Assembly (NCBI RefSeq): GCF_016612865.1
Contig: NZ_JAENZZ010000002.1
Location: 1,240,001 to 1,304,000 of the forward strand
Direction of reading: 5' to 3'
DNA: 64,000 nt
Source of the DNA: Blastococcus sp. TML/M2B
Lineage (GTDB): Bacteria; Actinomycetota; Actinomycetes; Mycobacteriales; Geodermatophilaceae
Shown here one piece after another: positions 19,669 through 30,733 of the stretch; the stretch's first letter is position 1, and each line of letters starts with the position of its first letter. The notes under the pieces were generated by a model. That model ran no database searches, had not been told where the DNA came from, and saw only the letters and a program-made list of their open reading frames with translations. Made by a program: the position numbers and the translations under genes.

Positions 19669-19708
19669 TCACCCGGGTGCGTCCCGGGTGGCTGGCGGGG
19701 TGGAGCGG

Positions 19709-20527
19709 TCAGTGGGCGGGTTCGACGGCACCGTTGAGGTAGGTGGCCGTCAGAACGGTGAAGACGTACGCCTGGAGCACGATCACCAGCACCTCGAAGA
19801 ACGTCATGGCCAGGGCCATGAGGAACGCGAACGGGCTGAAGATGATCGAGAAGTTGCCCACCTGGAGCAGGTAGACGGTGCCCAGCGAGAACACGACGAG
19901 CAGCATGTGCCCCGCGAACATGTTCGCGAAGAGCCGGACCGCGAGGGTGAACGGCCGGATGATGAACACCTGCAGCAGCTCGATCGGGGTCACCAGGATC
20001 AGCGCGCCGACGGGCACGCCCGGCGGGATGGCGGCGTCCTTGAAGTACTTGCCGGCGCCCTGCTCCCGGATGCCGACCCAGTTGTAGAGGATCCACACGA
20101 GCACCGCGAGCACCAGCGGCAGGGCGAACTTCGACATCGGCGAGATCTGCGCGAACGGGATGATGCTCATCGCGTTGTTCGCCAGGATGAAGAAGAAGAG
20201 GGAGGCGAGGAACGGCGCGAACGGCAGGCCCTTGGGGCCGATGACGTCGCGGGCCATCCCGTCGCGGACGAGGGAGTAACCGCTCTCGCCCAGGAACTGC
20301 AGCCTGCTCGGCACGATCGAGGCCTTGCGCGAGGCGAGGACCAGGAAGACCAGGATCGCGGCGGTCGCGACCCAGGAGATGATCGTGATGCGGGTGATCG
20401 CGAAGTCGACGCCCAGGAGCGAGAACTCCGCGATGGGCTCCGGGTAGAACTCCGCGATCGTCGGAGCGTGGAAGCCTTCTCCGCCGGATGCGAGCACGCT
20501 GCCGAGCGCTGAGGCGCTGGAGGTCAC
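19709..20527 (-). CDS. atpB: ATP synthase a subunit
   Basis: 272 residues with five to six membrane helices. It forms the proton half-channels facing the c ring. The essential Arg is in F-T-L-A-V-R-L-F-A-N-M-F-A-G-H (helix 4), and E-L-L-Q-V-F-I and the last helix with Q-A-Y-V-F follow the family. GTG 20527 overlaps the stop of the atpI-like gene as GTGA and is preceded by GAAGGGA, so it is chosen over longer frames that run into atpI. Confidence 0.96.
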   Translation of the reverse strand: MTSSASALGSVLASGGEGFHAPTIAEFYPEPIAEFSLLGVDFAITRITIISWVATAAILVFLVLASRKASIVPSRLQFLGESGYSLVRDGMARDVIGPKGLPFAPFLASLFFFILANNAMSIIPFAQISPMSKFALPLVLAVLVWILYNWVGIREQGAGKYFKDAAIPPGVPVGALILVTPIELLQVFIIRPFTLAVRLFANMFAGHMLLVVFSLGTVYLLQVGNFSIIFSPFAFLMALAMTFFEVLVIVLQAYVFTVLTATYLNGAVEPAH

Positions 20528-20865
20528 CGTTGTCCCTTCTGCGTCGGGCCCTGCGTCCGAGGCGAGCTCCGCTGCCCGCCCGGGGTCGTGCGTGTGTGCG
20601 ATCGGGCCCCGGGGGGCGGGTCGACGGCACCGTACTTGACGACCACCAGGTAGATGGCCACACCCAGACCGAGGATGACGCCGACGAGGGTGAAGACTCG
20701 CGTCTCCCACCAGCGGTCGAGCAGCCAGCCGACCCCGCCCCACACGAGCATCCCCGAGAGCATCGTCCCGGTGATCCCCCACCCCACGTCCGCCCCGGAG
20801 GGAGGACGCTCGGCGTCTGCGGAGCGCGGTCGAGCGTCCCTGCGTGCAGGGGTGTTCTCGGCCAT
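20524..20865 (-). CDS. AtpZ/AtpI-type small ATP synthase-associated membrane protein
   Basis: 113 residues. A charged ~30-residue N-terminus is followed by two membrane helices (G-T-M-L-S-G-M-L-V-W-G-G-V-G-W-L and V-F-T-L-V-G-V-I-L-G-L-G-V) with the W-L-L-D-R-W turn typical of the AtpZ/AtpI group, then a basic Arg/Gly tail. Members head many atp operons and are thought to assist c-ring assembly or Mg2+ supply; that role is family knowledge. ATG 20865 has no Shine-Dalgarno; TAGTGT (20874-20879, minus strand) ends 8 nt upstream, so a leaderless atp transcript may begin here. The 3' end overlaps atpB by 4 nt. Confidence 0.85.
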   Translation of the reverse strand: MAENTPARRDARPRSADAERPPSGADVGWGITGTMLSGMLVWGGVGWLLDRWWETRVFTLVGVILGLGVAIYLVVVKYGAVDPPPGARSHTRTTPGGQRSSPRTQGPTQKGQR

Positions 20866-20881
20866 CACTCGGGACACTATC

Positions 20882-21397
20882 TCAGCCGTCGGACGCCGGA
20901 CGGGCCGGGTCCGGGGCGGCACCGTCGGGACCACCCGCCCGGGTGGCGGCGGGCGCGGCCGGCGGCGCCACGTAGAACACCTGGCGGGTCCACACCCAGC
21001 GCATCTGCACGCCGCTCCACAGCAGCGCGCCGGCGATGACCGTCCAGGCGAGGACGGGCCGGTCGAGCCAGCCGTCCTCCGGGAGCGCGCCGAGCAGGGC
21101 GAACAGCACCAGCAGCTTGACCAGGAAGGTCCCGAGCGCCGCCGGCAGCGCCAGGGCGTCCTGGATGCCGCCGGCCCAGGCGATGACGACGCCGGAGACG
21201 GCGAAGAAGGCGACCACGGTGGCCGCGCCCACCAGGACGGCGACGGCGCTCCCCCAGCCGCCGATCACACCGGCCACGGGTGCGGCGACGGCGGTCGCGA
21301 CCGCCGAGGCGATCGCCCCCACCCGGAGGAACGCCAGGTCCCACGGCGCCCGGGCCTCCGGGGTCGCGGGGGCGGCGGGCTGCGGTGCTGCGGTCAT
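20882..21397 (-). CDS. AtpI-like four-helix membrane protein
   Basis: 171 residues with four predicted membrane helices (around residues 25-45, 50-75, 85-110 and 120-140) and disordered Ala/Pro-rich ends. The size and place, directly before the AtpZ-like gene, match the ATP synthase subunit I-like proteins seen in actinobacterial atp clusters. ATG 21397 overlaps the wecA stop as ATGA, so it is coupled to wecA. Exact function unknown; the alternative is an unrelated small membrane protein. Confidence 0.75.
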   Translation of the reverse strand: MTAAPQPAAPATPEARAPWDLAFLRVGAIASAVATAVAAPVAGVIGGWGSAVAVLVGAATVVAFFAVSGVVIAWAGGIQDALALPAALGTFLVKLLVLFALLGALPEDGWLDRPVLAWTVIAGALLWSGVQMRWVWTRQVFYVAPPAAPAATRAGGPDGAAPDPARPASDG

Positions 21398-22644
21398 CTC
21401 AGGACCTTCCGGCTCTCGGCGGCGCGGGCGGCGGCCCGGCCGGCGCGCGCCTCGGCGCCCCGGCCCCGCACGGCCCGGGCGGTGGGGTGGTCGGCGCGGC
21501 TGCGCTGCCGCTGCGCCGCGAGCTCCGCGGCGCGCGCCTCGCGCGCCGCCCGGCGGGCCCGCGGGCTCAGCACCACGACCAGGCCGACGACCAGCAGGAC
21601 GGCGATCGCGACCAGCAGCTCCGCCGTGCCGCCGGTGATGGAGAGCGCGACCGCACCGAAGGACAGCAGCGCCGCCCAGAAGTACATGACGAGCACCGCG
21701 CGGCGGTGCGAGTGGCCGATGGAGAGCAGCCGGTGGTGCAGGTGCATCTTGTCCGGCGCGAACGGCGAGCGCCCCTGCCGGGTGCGCCGGACGACCGCCA
21801 TGACGAGGTCGATGAAGGGGATGAAGAGCACCGCCACCGGCACCAGCAGGGGCAGCGTCAGGGGCAGCAGGGTGGCCGCGGAGTCGAAGGACTGCGGGTC
21901 CACTCCCCCGGTCGCGGTGACCGCTGCCGCCGACAGCATCAGCCCGACCAGCATCGAGCCGGAGTCGCCCATGAAGATCCGCGCCGGGCTGAAGTTGTGC
22001 GGGAGGAAGCCCAGGCAGGCGCCGGCCAGCACGGCGGTGATCAGCGCCGGGGCGCTGGCTACGTCGTCGTAGCCGACCAGGCCCAGGTGGTAGCTGTAGG
22101 CGAAGAAGGCGATCGCCGCGATCGCCGAGACGCCGGCCGCCAGCCCGTCCAGGCCGTCGATGAAGTTCAGCGCGTTGACCACCAGGACGGTCAGCAGGAT
22201 GGTCAGCGGAACGCCGACGTCCGGGCCCAGCGAGATGGTCCCGATGTCGGCCACCGGCAGGAACAGGAACGACAACTGCACGCCGAGCAGCACCATCACG
22301 CCGGCGGCGGCGATCTGCCCGGTGAGTTTCGTCAGGGCGTCCAGGCCCCACTTGTCGTCCAGCACACCCAGGGCGCAGATCAGCCCACCGGCGACGAGGA
22401 CGGCGTAGGTCTGCGAGTCGTCGAACGTGCGCTGCAGGGCCGGCAGGCGCGTGGCGACCAGAACCGCGGTGGCCACGCCCAGGTACATCGCCACCCCGCC
22501 GCCGCGCGGCGTCGGGATCGAGTGCACGTCGCGGTCCCGGGGGGCGGCCATCATGCCGAAACGGATGGCCAGCATCCGCACCACCGGGGTGGTCAGGAAG
22601 GTGACCAGCGCTGCGGTGAGCAGGACGACGGCGTACTCGCGCAT
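21394..22644 (-). CDS. wecA: Undecaprenyl-phosphate sugar-1-phosphate transferase (WecA/TagO/MraY superfamily)
   Basis: 416 residues, about eleven membrane helices. It attaches a sugar-1-phosphate (typically GlcNAc-1-P) to decaprenyl or undecaprenyl phosphate to start a wall polymer such as arabinogalactan linker or teichoic acid. Signature motifs are P-T-P-R-G-G-G (about 45), L-D-D-K-W-G-L (about 95, catalytic Asp pair), N-F-I-D-G-L-D-G-L-A (about 160), F-M-G-D-S-G-S (about 225) and H-L-H-H-R-L (about 300). A ~70-residue basic Ala/Arg tail follows. The ATG lacks its own Shine-Dalgarno; a 16-codon leader ORF with a strong site ends 4 nt upstream. It is placed between sua5 and the atp genes, as in mycobacteria (rfe). 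Confidence 0.93.
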   Translation of the reverse strand: MREYAVVLLTAALVTFLTTPVVRMLAIRFGMMAAPRDRDVHSIPTPRGGGVAMYLGVATAVLVATRLPALQRTFDDSQTYAVLVAGGLICALGVLDDKWGLDALTKLTGQIAAAGVMVLLGVQLSFLFLPVADIGTISLGPDVGVPLTILLTVLVVNALNFIDGLDGLAAGVSAIAAIAFFAYSYHLGLVGYDDVASAPALITAVLAGACLGFLPHNFSPARIFMGDSGSMLVGLMLSAAAVTATGGVDPQSFDSAATLLPLTLPLLVPVAVLFIPFIDLVMAVVRRTRQGRSPFAPDKMHLHHRLLSIGHSHRRAVLVMYFWAALLSFGAVALSITGGTAELLVAIAVLLVVGLVVVLSPRARRAAREARAAELAAQRQRSRADHPTARAVRGRGAEARAGRAAARAAESRKVLR

Positions 22645-22648
22645 CGGC

Positions 22649-22699
22649 TCAGCCCGCCCGGACCGGCTCGGGACGGGGTCCGCGGGCGGGCGCGCTCAT
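22649..22699 (-). CDS. Possible 16-residue leader peptide before wecA
   Basis: ATG 22699 follows GGGAGGG with a 6-nt spacing, the best ribosome site in this gap, and reads M-S-A-P-A-R-G-P-R-P to a TGA ending 4 nt before the wecA ATG, which itself lacks such a site. The layout suits translational coupling. Peptide conservation is untested. Confidence 0.35.
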   Translation of the reverse strand: MSAPARGPRPEPVRAG

Positions 22700-22823
22700 C
22701 CAGCCGCCCTCCCGCACGTCGTCGTGCCGCGACACCTCGAGGTGGCGCGGCGGTCTCCCCACGGTAGCGCCCGGACCCCGGGGTCCCCCGGACCGCACCG
22801 CGGCCCCGCGGTCGTGATCCGGC

Positions 22824-23465
22824 TCAGTCCTGGACGTCCGGGACGGCGTCGCGCAGCCGCTCGACCGGGATCGCGCCCACGCGGAGGACCCTCGGAGTGG
22901 CGCCGGTGCAGTCGACGATGGTGCTGGCCGCGGAGTCCGCGCGGGGCCCCCCGTCCAGGACGACGGCGGCGTGCGCGCCGAGCTGGTCGGCGGCCTCCTG
23001 CGCGGTGGTGGCGGCCGGCCGGCCGGAGCGGTTGGCGCTGGAGACCGCCAGCGGGCCGGTCCGCCGCAGCAGGTCGCGGGTCAGCTCGTCGTCGGGGAGC
23101 CGGACGGCGACCGTCCCCTCGGCGTCACCGAGGTCCCAGGCCAGCGACGGCGCGTGCTCGACGACGAGGGTCAGCCCGCCGGGCCAGAACGCCTGCGCCA
23201 GGGCGGTGGCCGCGGGCGGCGTGTGCAGAACCAGCCCGGCCAGCGTCGAGGCCTCGCCGATGAGCACCGGCACCGGCATCCCGCGGCCGCGGTTCTTCGC
23301 GGCCAGGAGGGCGGTCACGGCGTCCGGGTCGAACGCGTTCGCGGCCACCCCGTAGACGGTGTCGGTCGGCAGCAGCACCAGCTCCCCGCTGCCGATGGCC
23401 GCGGTCGCGGCCTCCAGGCCGGCGGTGCGCGCCTCGGGGTCGGTGCAGTCGTAGATCTCGGCCAC
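22824..23465 (-). CDS. L-threonylcarbamoyladenylate synthase (Sua5/YrdC)
   Basis: 213 residues. It makes threonylcarbamoyl-AMP for the universal t6A37 modification of ANN-decoding tRNAs. The YrdC-fold motifs are visible: L-L-P-T-D-T-V-Y-G-V (about 33), K-N-R-G-R-G-M-P-V-P-V-L (about 57), W-P-G-G-L-T-L-V (about 95) and S-S-A-N-R-S-G (about 145). There is no C-terminal Sua5 domain, so it is the short YrdC/TsaC form. Start GTG 23465 (V-A-E-I-Y-D-C) fits the family. It sits between the kinase gene and wecA, the usual actinobacterial place following prmC. Confidence 0.93.
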   Translation of the reverse strand: MAEIYDCTDPEARTAGLEAATAAIGSGELVLLPTDTVYGVAANAFDPDAVTALLAAKNRGRGMPVPVLIGEASTLAGLVLHTPPAATALAQAFWPGGLTLVVEHAPSLAWDLGDAEGTVAVRLPDDELTRDLLRRTGPLAVSSANRSGRPAATTAQEAADQLGAHAAVVLDGGPRADSAASTIVDCTGATPRVLRVGAIPVERLRDAVPDVQD

Positions 23466-23511
23466 GGGGAGGGAGTCTCCCACCGCTCCCCGCGCCCCGC
23501 GCCGGGCGGGT

Positions 23512-24981
23512 TCAGCGGCCGCCCTCGCCCCGGTTCCCCCGGCCGCCCCCCTGGCCGGGGCCCTTCTCGTCGTCCCGGTCGCGCGGGCCGCCACCGGGCT
23601 CGCCCCGGCCGCCGCCCTCCGGCTCGTCCGCCTCCTCGTCACCGCCGTCGTCCACCGGTGCCGGCGCGGGCGCGGGCGCCTGCGTGGGCTCCGGGACCGG
23701 CGGCACGGCGTAGCCGAGCCGGACCAGCGCGTCGGGCGGCAGGGCGCCGGCGGGCTCGACGGCGGTGACCAGCCCGGCGGCGACGTCGGCGGTCTCGACC
23801 GCGGCGAGCTCGACCCGGAGGCCGCGCCCGATGAGCTCGGCCTGCACTTCGCGGACCGGGCGGCCCACCAGCGCCTCGGCGAGGACGTCGACCGGGTCCG
23901 GCGTGCGCGGCGTGGTGGGGGTGGTCGACGCGGTCGTCGGCCCGGCCGTGGTCCCGGGCTGCCCGCCGTCGCCTGAGCTCGCGACGAGGGCGGCCACGCC
24001 CGGGACCACGAGCAGCGCGGCGAGCACCAGCACCACCGGCCACCGGCGCCGGCGCGACCGCTCGCCGGGCGGCCCGTCCGCGGGAGTGGGGACCGGCACG
24101 GCCGGGAGCACCGCCGTCGGCGCCGGGGACCGGGCCGGCGCACCGGCGCGCACCTCGTCGACGGCGTCGCGGAGCGCCGCGCCGTCCGGGAACCGGGCGG
24201 CGGGGTTCTTCACCATCGCGCGGTCGATGAGCGCGCGGACCTCCGGCGGGACCGAGGCCGGCAGCGGGTCGGGGTGCTCGCGGATCTGCATGACCGCGAT
24301 CTGCACGGCGCTCTCGCCCTCGAACGCCCGCCGCCCGGCCAGGCACTCGTAGCCGACGGTCCCGAGCGCGTAGACGTCGCTGGCCGGGCTCGCCCGCTGC
24401 CCGGAGGCCTGCTCCGGGGAGAGGTAGTGCGCGGTGCCGATGACCTGGCCGGTGGTGGTGACGGCGGCGCTCGCGGCCGAGCGCGCGATGCCGAAGTCGG
24501 TCAGCTTCACCACGCCGTCGGAGCCGACCAGCAGGTTGGCCGGCTTGATGTCGCGGTGCACGACCCCGGCGGCGTGGGCGGCCCCGAGCCCGTCGGCAGC
24601 CTGGCGGAGCACGTCGAGCGTGCGCGGCACGTCCAGCCGCCCCTCCCGGCGCAGCACGTCGGCCAGCGACTCGCCCTCGACGAGCTCCATCACCAGGTAG
24701 GCCACCGGCGCGGAACCGGCCGTGCCGGGCAGCTCGCCGTAGTCGAAGACGGCGGCGATGTGCGGGTGGACCAGCGTTGCGGCGTGCTGCGCCTCCGCCC
24801 GGAACCGGGTGCGGAAGGCCGGTTCGGCGGCGAACTGCTCGCGCAGCACCTTGACCGCCACCGGGCGGTCGAGCAGCGTGTCGCGGCCGCGCCACACCTG
24901 GCCCATGCCGCCGCCGGCGATGAGCGAACCCAGCCGGTAGCGGTCGGCCAGCAGGCCGGGCTGCGGCCCGGGCCCGCTCAC
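23512..24981 (-). CDS. Transmembrane Ser/Thr protein kinase with one PASTA-like domain
   Basis: 489 residues. Kinase domain at about 15-275: glycine loop G-G-G-M-G-Q-V, catalytic Lys44 in V-A-V-K-V-L, H-R-D-I-K-P-A-N-L-L, D-F-G-I-A-R and the G-T-A-H-Y-L-S-P-E-Q activation segment. A Pro-rich linker leads to one membrane helix (W-P-V-V-L-V-L-A-A-L-L, about 330), then a Thr/Pro stretch, a single PASTA-like repeat (about 370-435) and a Gly/Asp/Arg-rich tail. PknB-type kinases sense wall fragments outside the cell and phosphorylate division and wall-synthesis proteins. GTG 24981 overlaps the prmC stop as GTGA, so the kinase is translated with prmC, an unusual insertion in the prfA-prmC-sua5-wecA order. 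Confidence 0.92.
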   Translation of the reverse strand: MSGPGPQPGLLADRYRLGSLIAGGGMGQVWRGRDTLLDRPVAVKVLREQFAAEPAFRTRFRAEAQHAATLVHPHIAAVFDYGELPGTAGSAPVAYLVMELVEGESLADVLRREGRLDVPRTLDVLRQAADGLGAAHAAGVVHRDIKPANLLVGSDGVVKLTDFGIARSAASAAVTTTGQVIGTAHYLSPEQASGQRASPASDVYALGTVGYECLAGRRAFEGESAVQIAVMQIREHPDPLPASVPPEVRALIDRAMVKNPAARFPDGAALRDAVDEVRAGAPARSPAPTAVLPAVPVPTPADGPPGERSRRRRWPVVLVLAALLVVPGVAALVASSGDGGQPGTTAGPTTASTTPTTPRTPDPVDVLAEALVGRPVREVQAELIGRGLRVELAAVETADVAAGLVTAVEPAGALPPDALVRLGYAVPPVPEPTQAPAPAPAPVDDGGDEEADEPEGGGRGEPGGGPRDRDDEKGPGQGGGRGNRGEGGR

Positions 24982-25865
24982 CGGTCCTCCCCCGGCCCCC
25001 TGCGGGCGGTCGTGAAGCGCGGGCGGCCGGAGAGATCGGGGTGGTCCTCGACGTCGGTGAACCCGCCGTGCGCGCGCACCACCGCGGGCAGCGCCGTCCC
25101 CTGCTGGTCGGCGTGCTCGATGCCGAGCCGGCCGCCGGGGCGGAGCAGCCGCGCCGCGACGCCGAGCATGCCGCGCACGACGTCGAGGCCGTCGGGGCCG
25201 CCCCACAGCGCCAGCGGCGGGTCGTGGTCGGCCACCTCGCGCGGCACGCGGGCGCCGTCGGGCACGTACGGCGGGTTGGAGACCACGAGATCGACCCGCC
25301 CGTCGAGCTCGGAGAGCAGCGCGGGGTCGGTCATGTCGCCGGCGACGACGCCCACCGGGGTGTCCCCGGCGCCGACGCGGTCGAGGGCGTTGTGGCGGGT
25401 CCAGGCGATGGCGCCGGGATCGCGCTCCACGGCGGTGACCCGCGCGCCGGGGTGCTCGTGCGCGATCGACAGCGCGATGGCGCCCGAGCCGCTGCCGAGG
25501 TCGACCACGACCGGCCCGTCGACGCCGGCCAGCTGCTCCAGCGCCCACTCGACGAGCAGTTCGGTCTCCGGCCGCGGGACGAACACCCCCGGGCCGACGG
25601 CGAGCTCGAGCCGCCGGAACGGGGCCCGGCCGGTGAGGTGCTGCAGCGGCACGCGGTCGGCGCGCTGCTCCACCAGGCCGGCGAACCGCGCCGCGGCGTC
25701 GTCGTCGACCTCGTCGAGGGTGAGCAGCCCGGCGCGGGTCCGGCCCACGACGTGCGCGAGCAGCAGCTCGGCGTCGACCCGCGGGGACTCGACGCCGGCG
25801 TCGGCCAGCCGGCGCGCGGCGTCGGCGAGCAGCGTGCGGACCCTCGCCCCGGACCCGCCCCTCAG
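24978..25865 (-). CDS. prmC: Release factor glutamine methyltransferase
   Basis: About 295 residues. It methylates the GGQ glutamine of release factors using S-adenosylmethionine. The N-terminal helical domain (about 10-85) is followed by the methyltransferase domain with [11 protein letters not shown] (about 130) and the active N-P-P-Y motif (about 202). No ATG, GTG or TTG lies at the natural N-terminus: the frame begins sensibly at CTG 25865, which overlaps the prfA stop as CTGA, while the first canonical start (a GTG at V-V-G-R-T) would delete most of the N-terminal domain. Its substrate gene prfA is directly upstream. Confidence 0.92.
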   Translation of the reverse strand: MRGGSGARVRTLLADAARRLADAGVESPRVDAELLLAHVVGRTRAGLLTLDEVDDDAAARFAGLVEQRADRVPLQHLTGRAPFRRLELAVGPGVFVPRPETELLVEWALEQLAGVDGPVVVDLGSGSGAIALSIAHEHPGARVTAVERDPGAIAWTRHNALDRVGAGDTPVGVVAGDMTDPALLSELDGRVDLVVSNPPYVPDGARVPREVADHDPPLALWGGPDGLDVVRGMLGVAARLLRPGGRLGIEHADQQGTALPAVVRAHGGFTDVEDHPDLSGRPRFTTARRGPGEDR

Positions 25866-26932
25866 GAGCCGGCCGCCAGCAGCTCGGCGGTGTGCGCGCT
25901 GCTCAGCGCGTCGATCACCGCGTCCAGGTCGCCGTCGAGCACGGCATCCAGGTTGTGCGACTTGTAGCCGACCCGGTGGTCGGAGATCCGGTTCTCCGGG
26001 AAGTTGTAGGTGCGCACCCGCTCGCTGCGGTCGACGGTGCGCACCTGGCTGCGCCGCTGGTCGCTCGCGGTGGCGGCCGCCTCCTCGCGGGCGGCGGCCA
26101 GCAGGCGGGAGCGCAGCACCCGCAGCGCCGACTCCTTGTTCTGCAGCTGGCTCTTCTCGTTCTGCGAGCTGACCACGATGCCGGAGGGCACGTGCGTGAT
26201 GCGGACGGCGGAGTCGGTGGTGTTCACGCTCTGCCCGCCGGGGCCCGAGGAGCGGAACACGTCGATCCGCAGGTCGTTCGGGTCGACGGTGACGTCGACC
26301 TCCTCGGCCTCGGGCAGCACCAGGACACCGGCCGCCGAGGTGTGGATGCGGCCCTGGCTCTCCGTGGCGGGCACCCGTTGCACGCGGTGCACCCCGCCCT
26401 CGAACTTCAGCCGCGCCCAGATGCCCTCGTCGGTGCGGCTCTTGATCGCGACCGCCACGTCCTTGTAGCCGCCCAGCTCGGCGTCCTGGGCGTCGAGCAC
26501 CTCGGTGGACCACCCGCGGCGCTCGGCGTAGCGCAGGTACATGCGCAGCAGGTCGCCGGCGAACAGCGCGGACTCCGCGCCGCCCTCCCCCGCCTTGATC
26601 TCGAGGATGACGTCCTTGTCGTCGTCGGGGTCCTTGGGCAGCAACTGCTCGCGCAGCCGGTCCTCCAGCTGCGGGATGCGCTGCTCGAGGGAGGCCGCCT
26701 CCTCGCGGAACGACGCATCCTCCGCGGCGAGCTCGCGGGCCGTGGCCAGGTCACCGCGCGCCTCGTCGAGGGCCCGGGCGGTCTCCACCAGCGGCGCGAG
26801 CTGCGCGTACCGGCGGCCCAGCCGGCGGGCCCGGCCCTGGTCGGCGTGCACCGCGGGGTCGGCGAGCTCCTGCTCCAGCGACGCGTGCTCGGCCAGCAGC
26901 ACGGCCAGCCGGTCGGGGGCGAGGCTGCTCAT
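25862..26932 (-). CDS. prfA: Peptide chain release factor 1
   Basis: 356 residues. It reads UAA and UAG and triggers peptide release. The G-G-Q loop is in [11 protein letters not shown] (about 233); the codon-reading P-A-T motif is in R-V-P-A-T-E-S (about 187). ATG 26932 is chosen for AGGAG 7 nt upstream; a longer frame to 26986 runs across the rpmE stop region and is not family-like. prmC, which modifies this protein, overlaps its end. Confidence 0.97.
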   Translation of the reverse strand: MSSLAPDRLAVLLAEHASLEQELADPAVHADQGRARRLGRRYAQLAPLVETARALDEARGDLATARELAAEDASFREEAASLEQRIPQLEDRLREQLLPKDPDDDKDVILEIKAGEGGAESALFAGDLLRMYLRYAERRGWSTEVLDAQDAELGGYKDVAVAIKSRTDEGIWARLKFEGGVHRVQRVPATESQGRIHTSAAGVLVLPEAEEVDVTVDPNDLRIDVFRSSGPGGQSVNTTDSAVRITHVPSGIVVSSQNEKSQLQNKESALRVLRSRLLAAAREEAAATASDQRRSQVRTVDRSERVRTYNFPENRISDHRVGYKSHNLDAVLDGDLDAVIDALSSAHTAELLAAGS

Positions 26933-27016
26933 CGGGGAACTCCTGCGTGCGGTCGGGTCCGGACACGACGACGGCGCCCGCCCCACCGCGAGGTGGGACG
27001 GGCGCCGTCGGGGGTG

Positions 27017-27259
27017 CTACTTGGCGTCTGCGGGCGCCTCGGCGGAGGCAGCGCCGCGCTTGCCGAACCGCTTCTCGAAGCGGGCGACGCGGCCACCGGT
27101 GTCGAGGATGCGCTGCTTGCCGGTGTAGAAGGGGTGGCAGGCGGAGCAGGTCTCGACGGTCAGCGTGCCGCTCGGCGAGGTGCTGCGGGTGGTGAAGGTG
27201 TTGCCGCAGCCACAGGTCACGGTGGTGACGTTGTAGGCCGGGTGGATGTCGGGCTTCAT
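27017..27259 (-). CDS. rpmE: 50S ribosomal protein L31, zinc-binding form
   Basis: 80 residues. The zinc site is complete: C16, C18, C38 and C41 (C-G-C-G and C-S-A-C), so this is the C+ type used when zinc is plentiful; actinobacteria often keep a C- paralogue repressed by Zur elsewhere. Start M-K-P-D-I-H-P matches the family. A basic Lys/Arg then Ala/Pro tail ends A-D-A-K. It lies between rho and prfA in the conserved order. Confidence 0.96.
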   Translation of the reverse strand: MKPDIHPAYNVTTVTCGCGNTFTTRSTSPSGTLTVETCSACHPFYTGKQRILDTGGRVARFEKRFGKRGAASAEAPADAK

Positions 27260-27393
27260 GGCTGGCGCCTCTTCCGAGAAGTCTCTGGTGTGCGTGTGGT
27301 GGAACGCCTGCGGGCGCCTGGTATTCCGGCGCCGCAGCGGGGCTCGGTCGACCAGTCTCCCAGATGGGGAGACCGGGCGACCGGCCACCCTGG

Positions 27394-29544
<2,151 letters not shown>

Positions 29545-29611
29545 GTACAGGTCCTTCCCTGCGGTGACCTGCGCGTTCCAGCGCAGGGGGTGCACCGCTC
29601 CCCGTGGGCCC

Positions 29612-29663
29612 GGGCATGAGGCGGGGGCGCAGGGAGGAGCGGGGTGAAGATGTGGGGCGGATC
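29612..29663 (-). promoter_or_regulatory. C-rich, G-poor stretch of the rho leader (possible rut site)
   Basis: On the transcript strand this ~52-nt segment is about 58 percent C and 15 percent G, sharply skewed for this genome, with little pairing potential. Rho loads on such RNA, and rho is autoregulated by premature termination in its leader in E. coli. A similar control here is inference. Confidence 0.45.
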
Positions 29664-29725
29664 ATCGGCTTGATCGCCGGCTTCGGTCCCACGCGAGGCT
29701 CGCCCGAGTGGGCGGCTACGCCGTG

Positions 29726-29755
29726 AGCCTAGACGCACGCTCACGGACTGGACAA
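29726..29755 (-). promoter_or_regulatory. Likely vegetative promoter of rho
   Basis: On the minus strand TTGTCC (29755-29750) and TAGGCT (29731-29726) are separated by 18 nt, a good SigA-like -35/-10 pair. It predicts a start near 29719 and a leader of about 175 nt before the rho GTG. It lies between thrB and rho, so rho need not depend on the amino-acid operon. Confidence 0.6.
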
Positions 29756-29782
29756 CACCGGTGGTTCCCAGCGTGTTCCTCG

Positions 29783-30733
29783 TTACCGAGACGATACCCG
29801 GGGGCCCTCCAGCACCGTCGCGCCGGCCCGGTCGACGGCGAGCGGGAGCACCCGCCAGCCGGCCGGCGCGAGCGCGCGGATCGCCCGCACCTCGGCCGCG
29901 TCCTCGACGTTCGCGTCGCCGGGCTGCCGGCGGGCGAGCACGAGCACGCTCGGCCCGGCCCCGGAGACGACGGCGGCGTGCCCGGCCGCGCGCAGCGCCG
30001 CCACCAGGTCGTGCGAGGCCGGCATGGCCGCGCCGCGCTGCGCCTGGTGCAGCCGGTCCTCGGTCGCCTCGAGCAACAGGGCCGGTGCCGCGGTGAGCGC
30101 GTGCACCAGCAGGCCGGAGCGCCCGGCGTTGAACGCCGCGTCGGCGTGCGGGACGAGCTCGGGCAGGAGCCCGCGCGCGACGTGGGTGGACAGCGTCGTC
30201 GTCGGGACCAGCACCACCGGCAGGACGTCGTCGGACACCGCGAGCCGTTCGGCGCGGGCACCGCCGTCACCCATCCAGGACAGCGTCGCCCCGCCGAGCA
30301 GGCAGGCCGCCACGTTGTCCGGGTGGCCCTCGATCTCGGTGACCAGCCGCAGCACCGCCTCGCGGTGGACCGCGTCGACCGACGGGCACAGCGCCCACGC
30401 ACCGACGACGCCGGCGACGACGGCCGCGGCCGAGGAGCCCATCCCCCGCCCCTGCGGGATGCCGTTGCGCGTGGTGATCCGGAGCCCGGCCGGCGACCAG
30501 CCGAGCTCCGCGCAGGCCGCGCGGAAGGAGCGGACGACGAGGTGCGACTCGTCGGCGGGGAGGGTGTCCGCGCCCTCACCGGTCATCTCGACGACGAGCC
30601 CGCCGTCGGTCACGGCGAACTCCAGCTCGTCGTGCACGGTGAGCGCGAGGCCGGCGCAGTCGAAGGCGGGTCCGAGGTTGGCGCTGGTGGCGGGCACCCG
30701 GACGCGCGCCCGCAGCGCGCCGGGCGCGGTCAC
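29783..30733 (-). CDS. thrB: Homoserine kinase
   Basis: 316 residues of the GHMP kinase fold. It phosphorylates homoserine with ATP for threonine synthesis. Motifs: [13 protein letters not shown] (residues ~13-25), the ATP loop [12 protein letters not shown] (about 95) and the C-terminal S-G-A-G-P-S (about 258). GTG 30733 overlaps the thrC stop as GTGA. It is the last gene of the argS-lysA-hom-thrC-thrB run. Confidence 0.96.
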   Translation of the reverse strand: MTAPGALRARVRVPATSANLGPAFDCAGLALTVHDELEFAVTDGGLVVEMTGEGADTLPADESHLVVRSFRAACAELGWSPAGLRITTRNGIPQGRGMGSSAAAVVAGVVGAWALCPSVDAVHREAVLRLVTEIEGHPDNVAACLLGGATLSWMGDGGARAERLAVSDDVLPVVLVPTTTLSTHVARGLLPELVPHADAAFNAGRSGLLVHALTAAPALLLEATEDRLHQAQRGAAMPASHDLVAALRAAGHAAVVSGAGPSVLVLARRQPGDANVEDAAEVRAIRALAPAGWRVLPLAVDRAGATVLEGPRVSSR

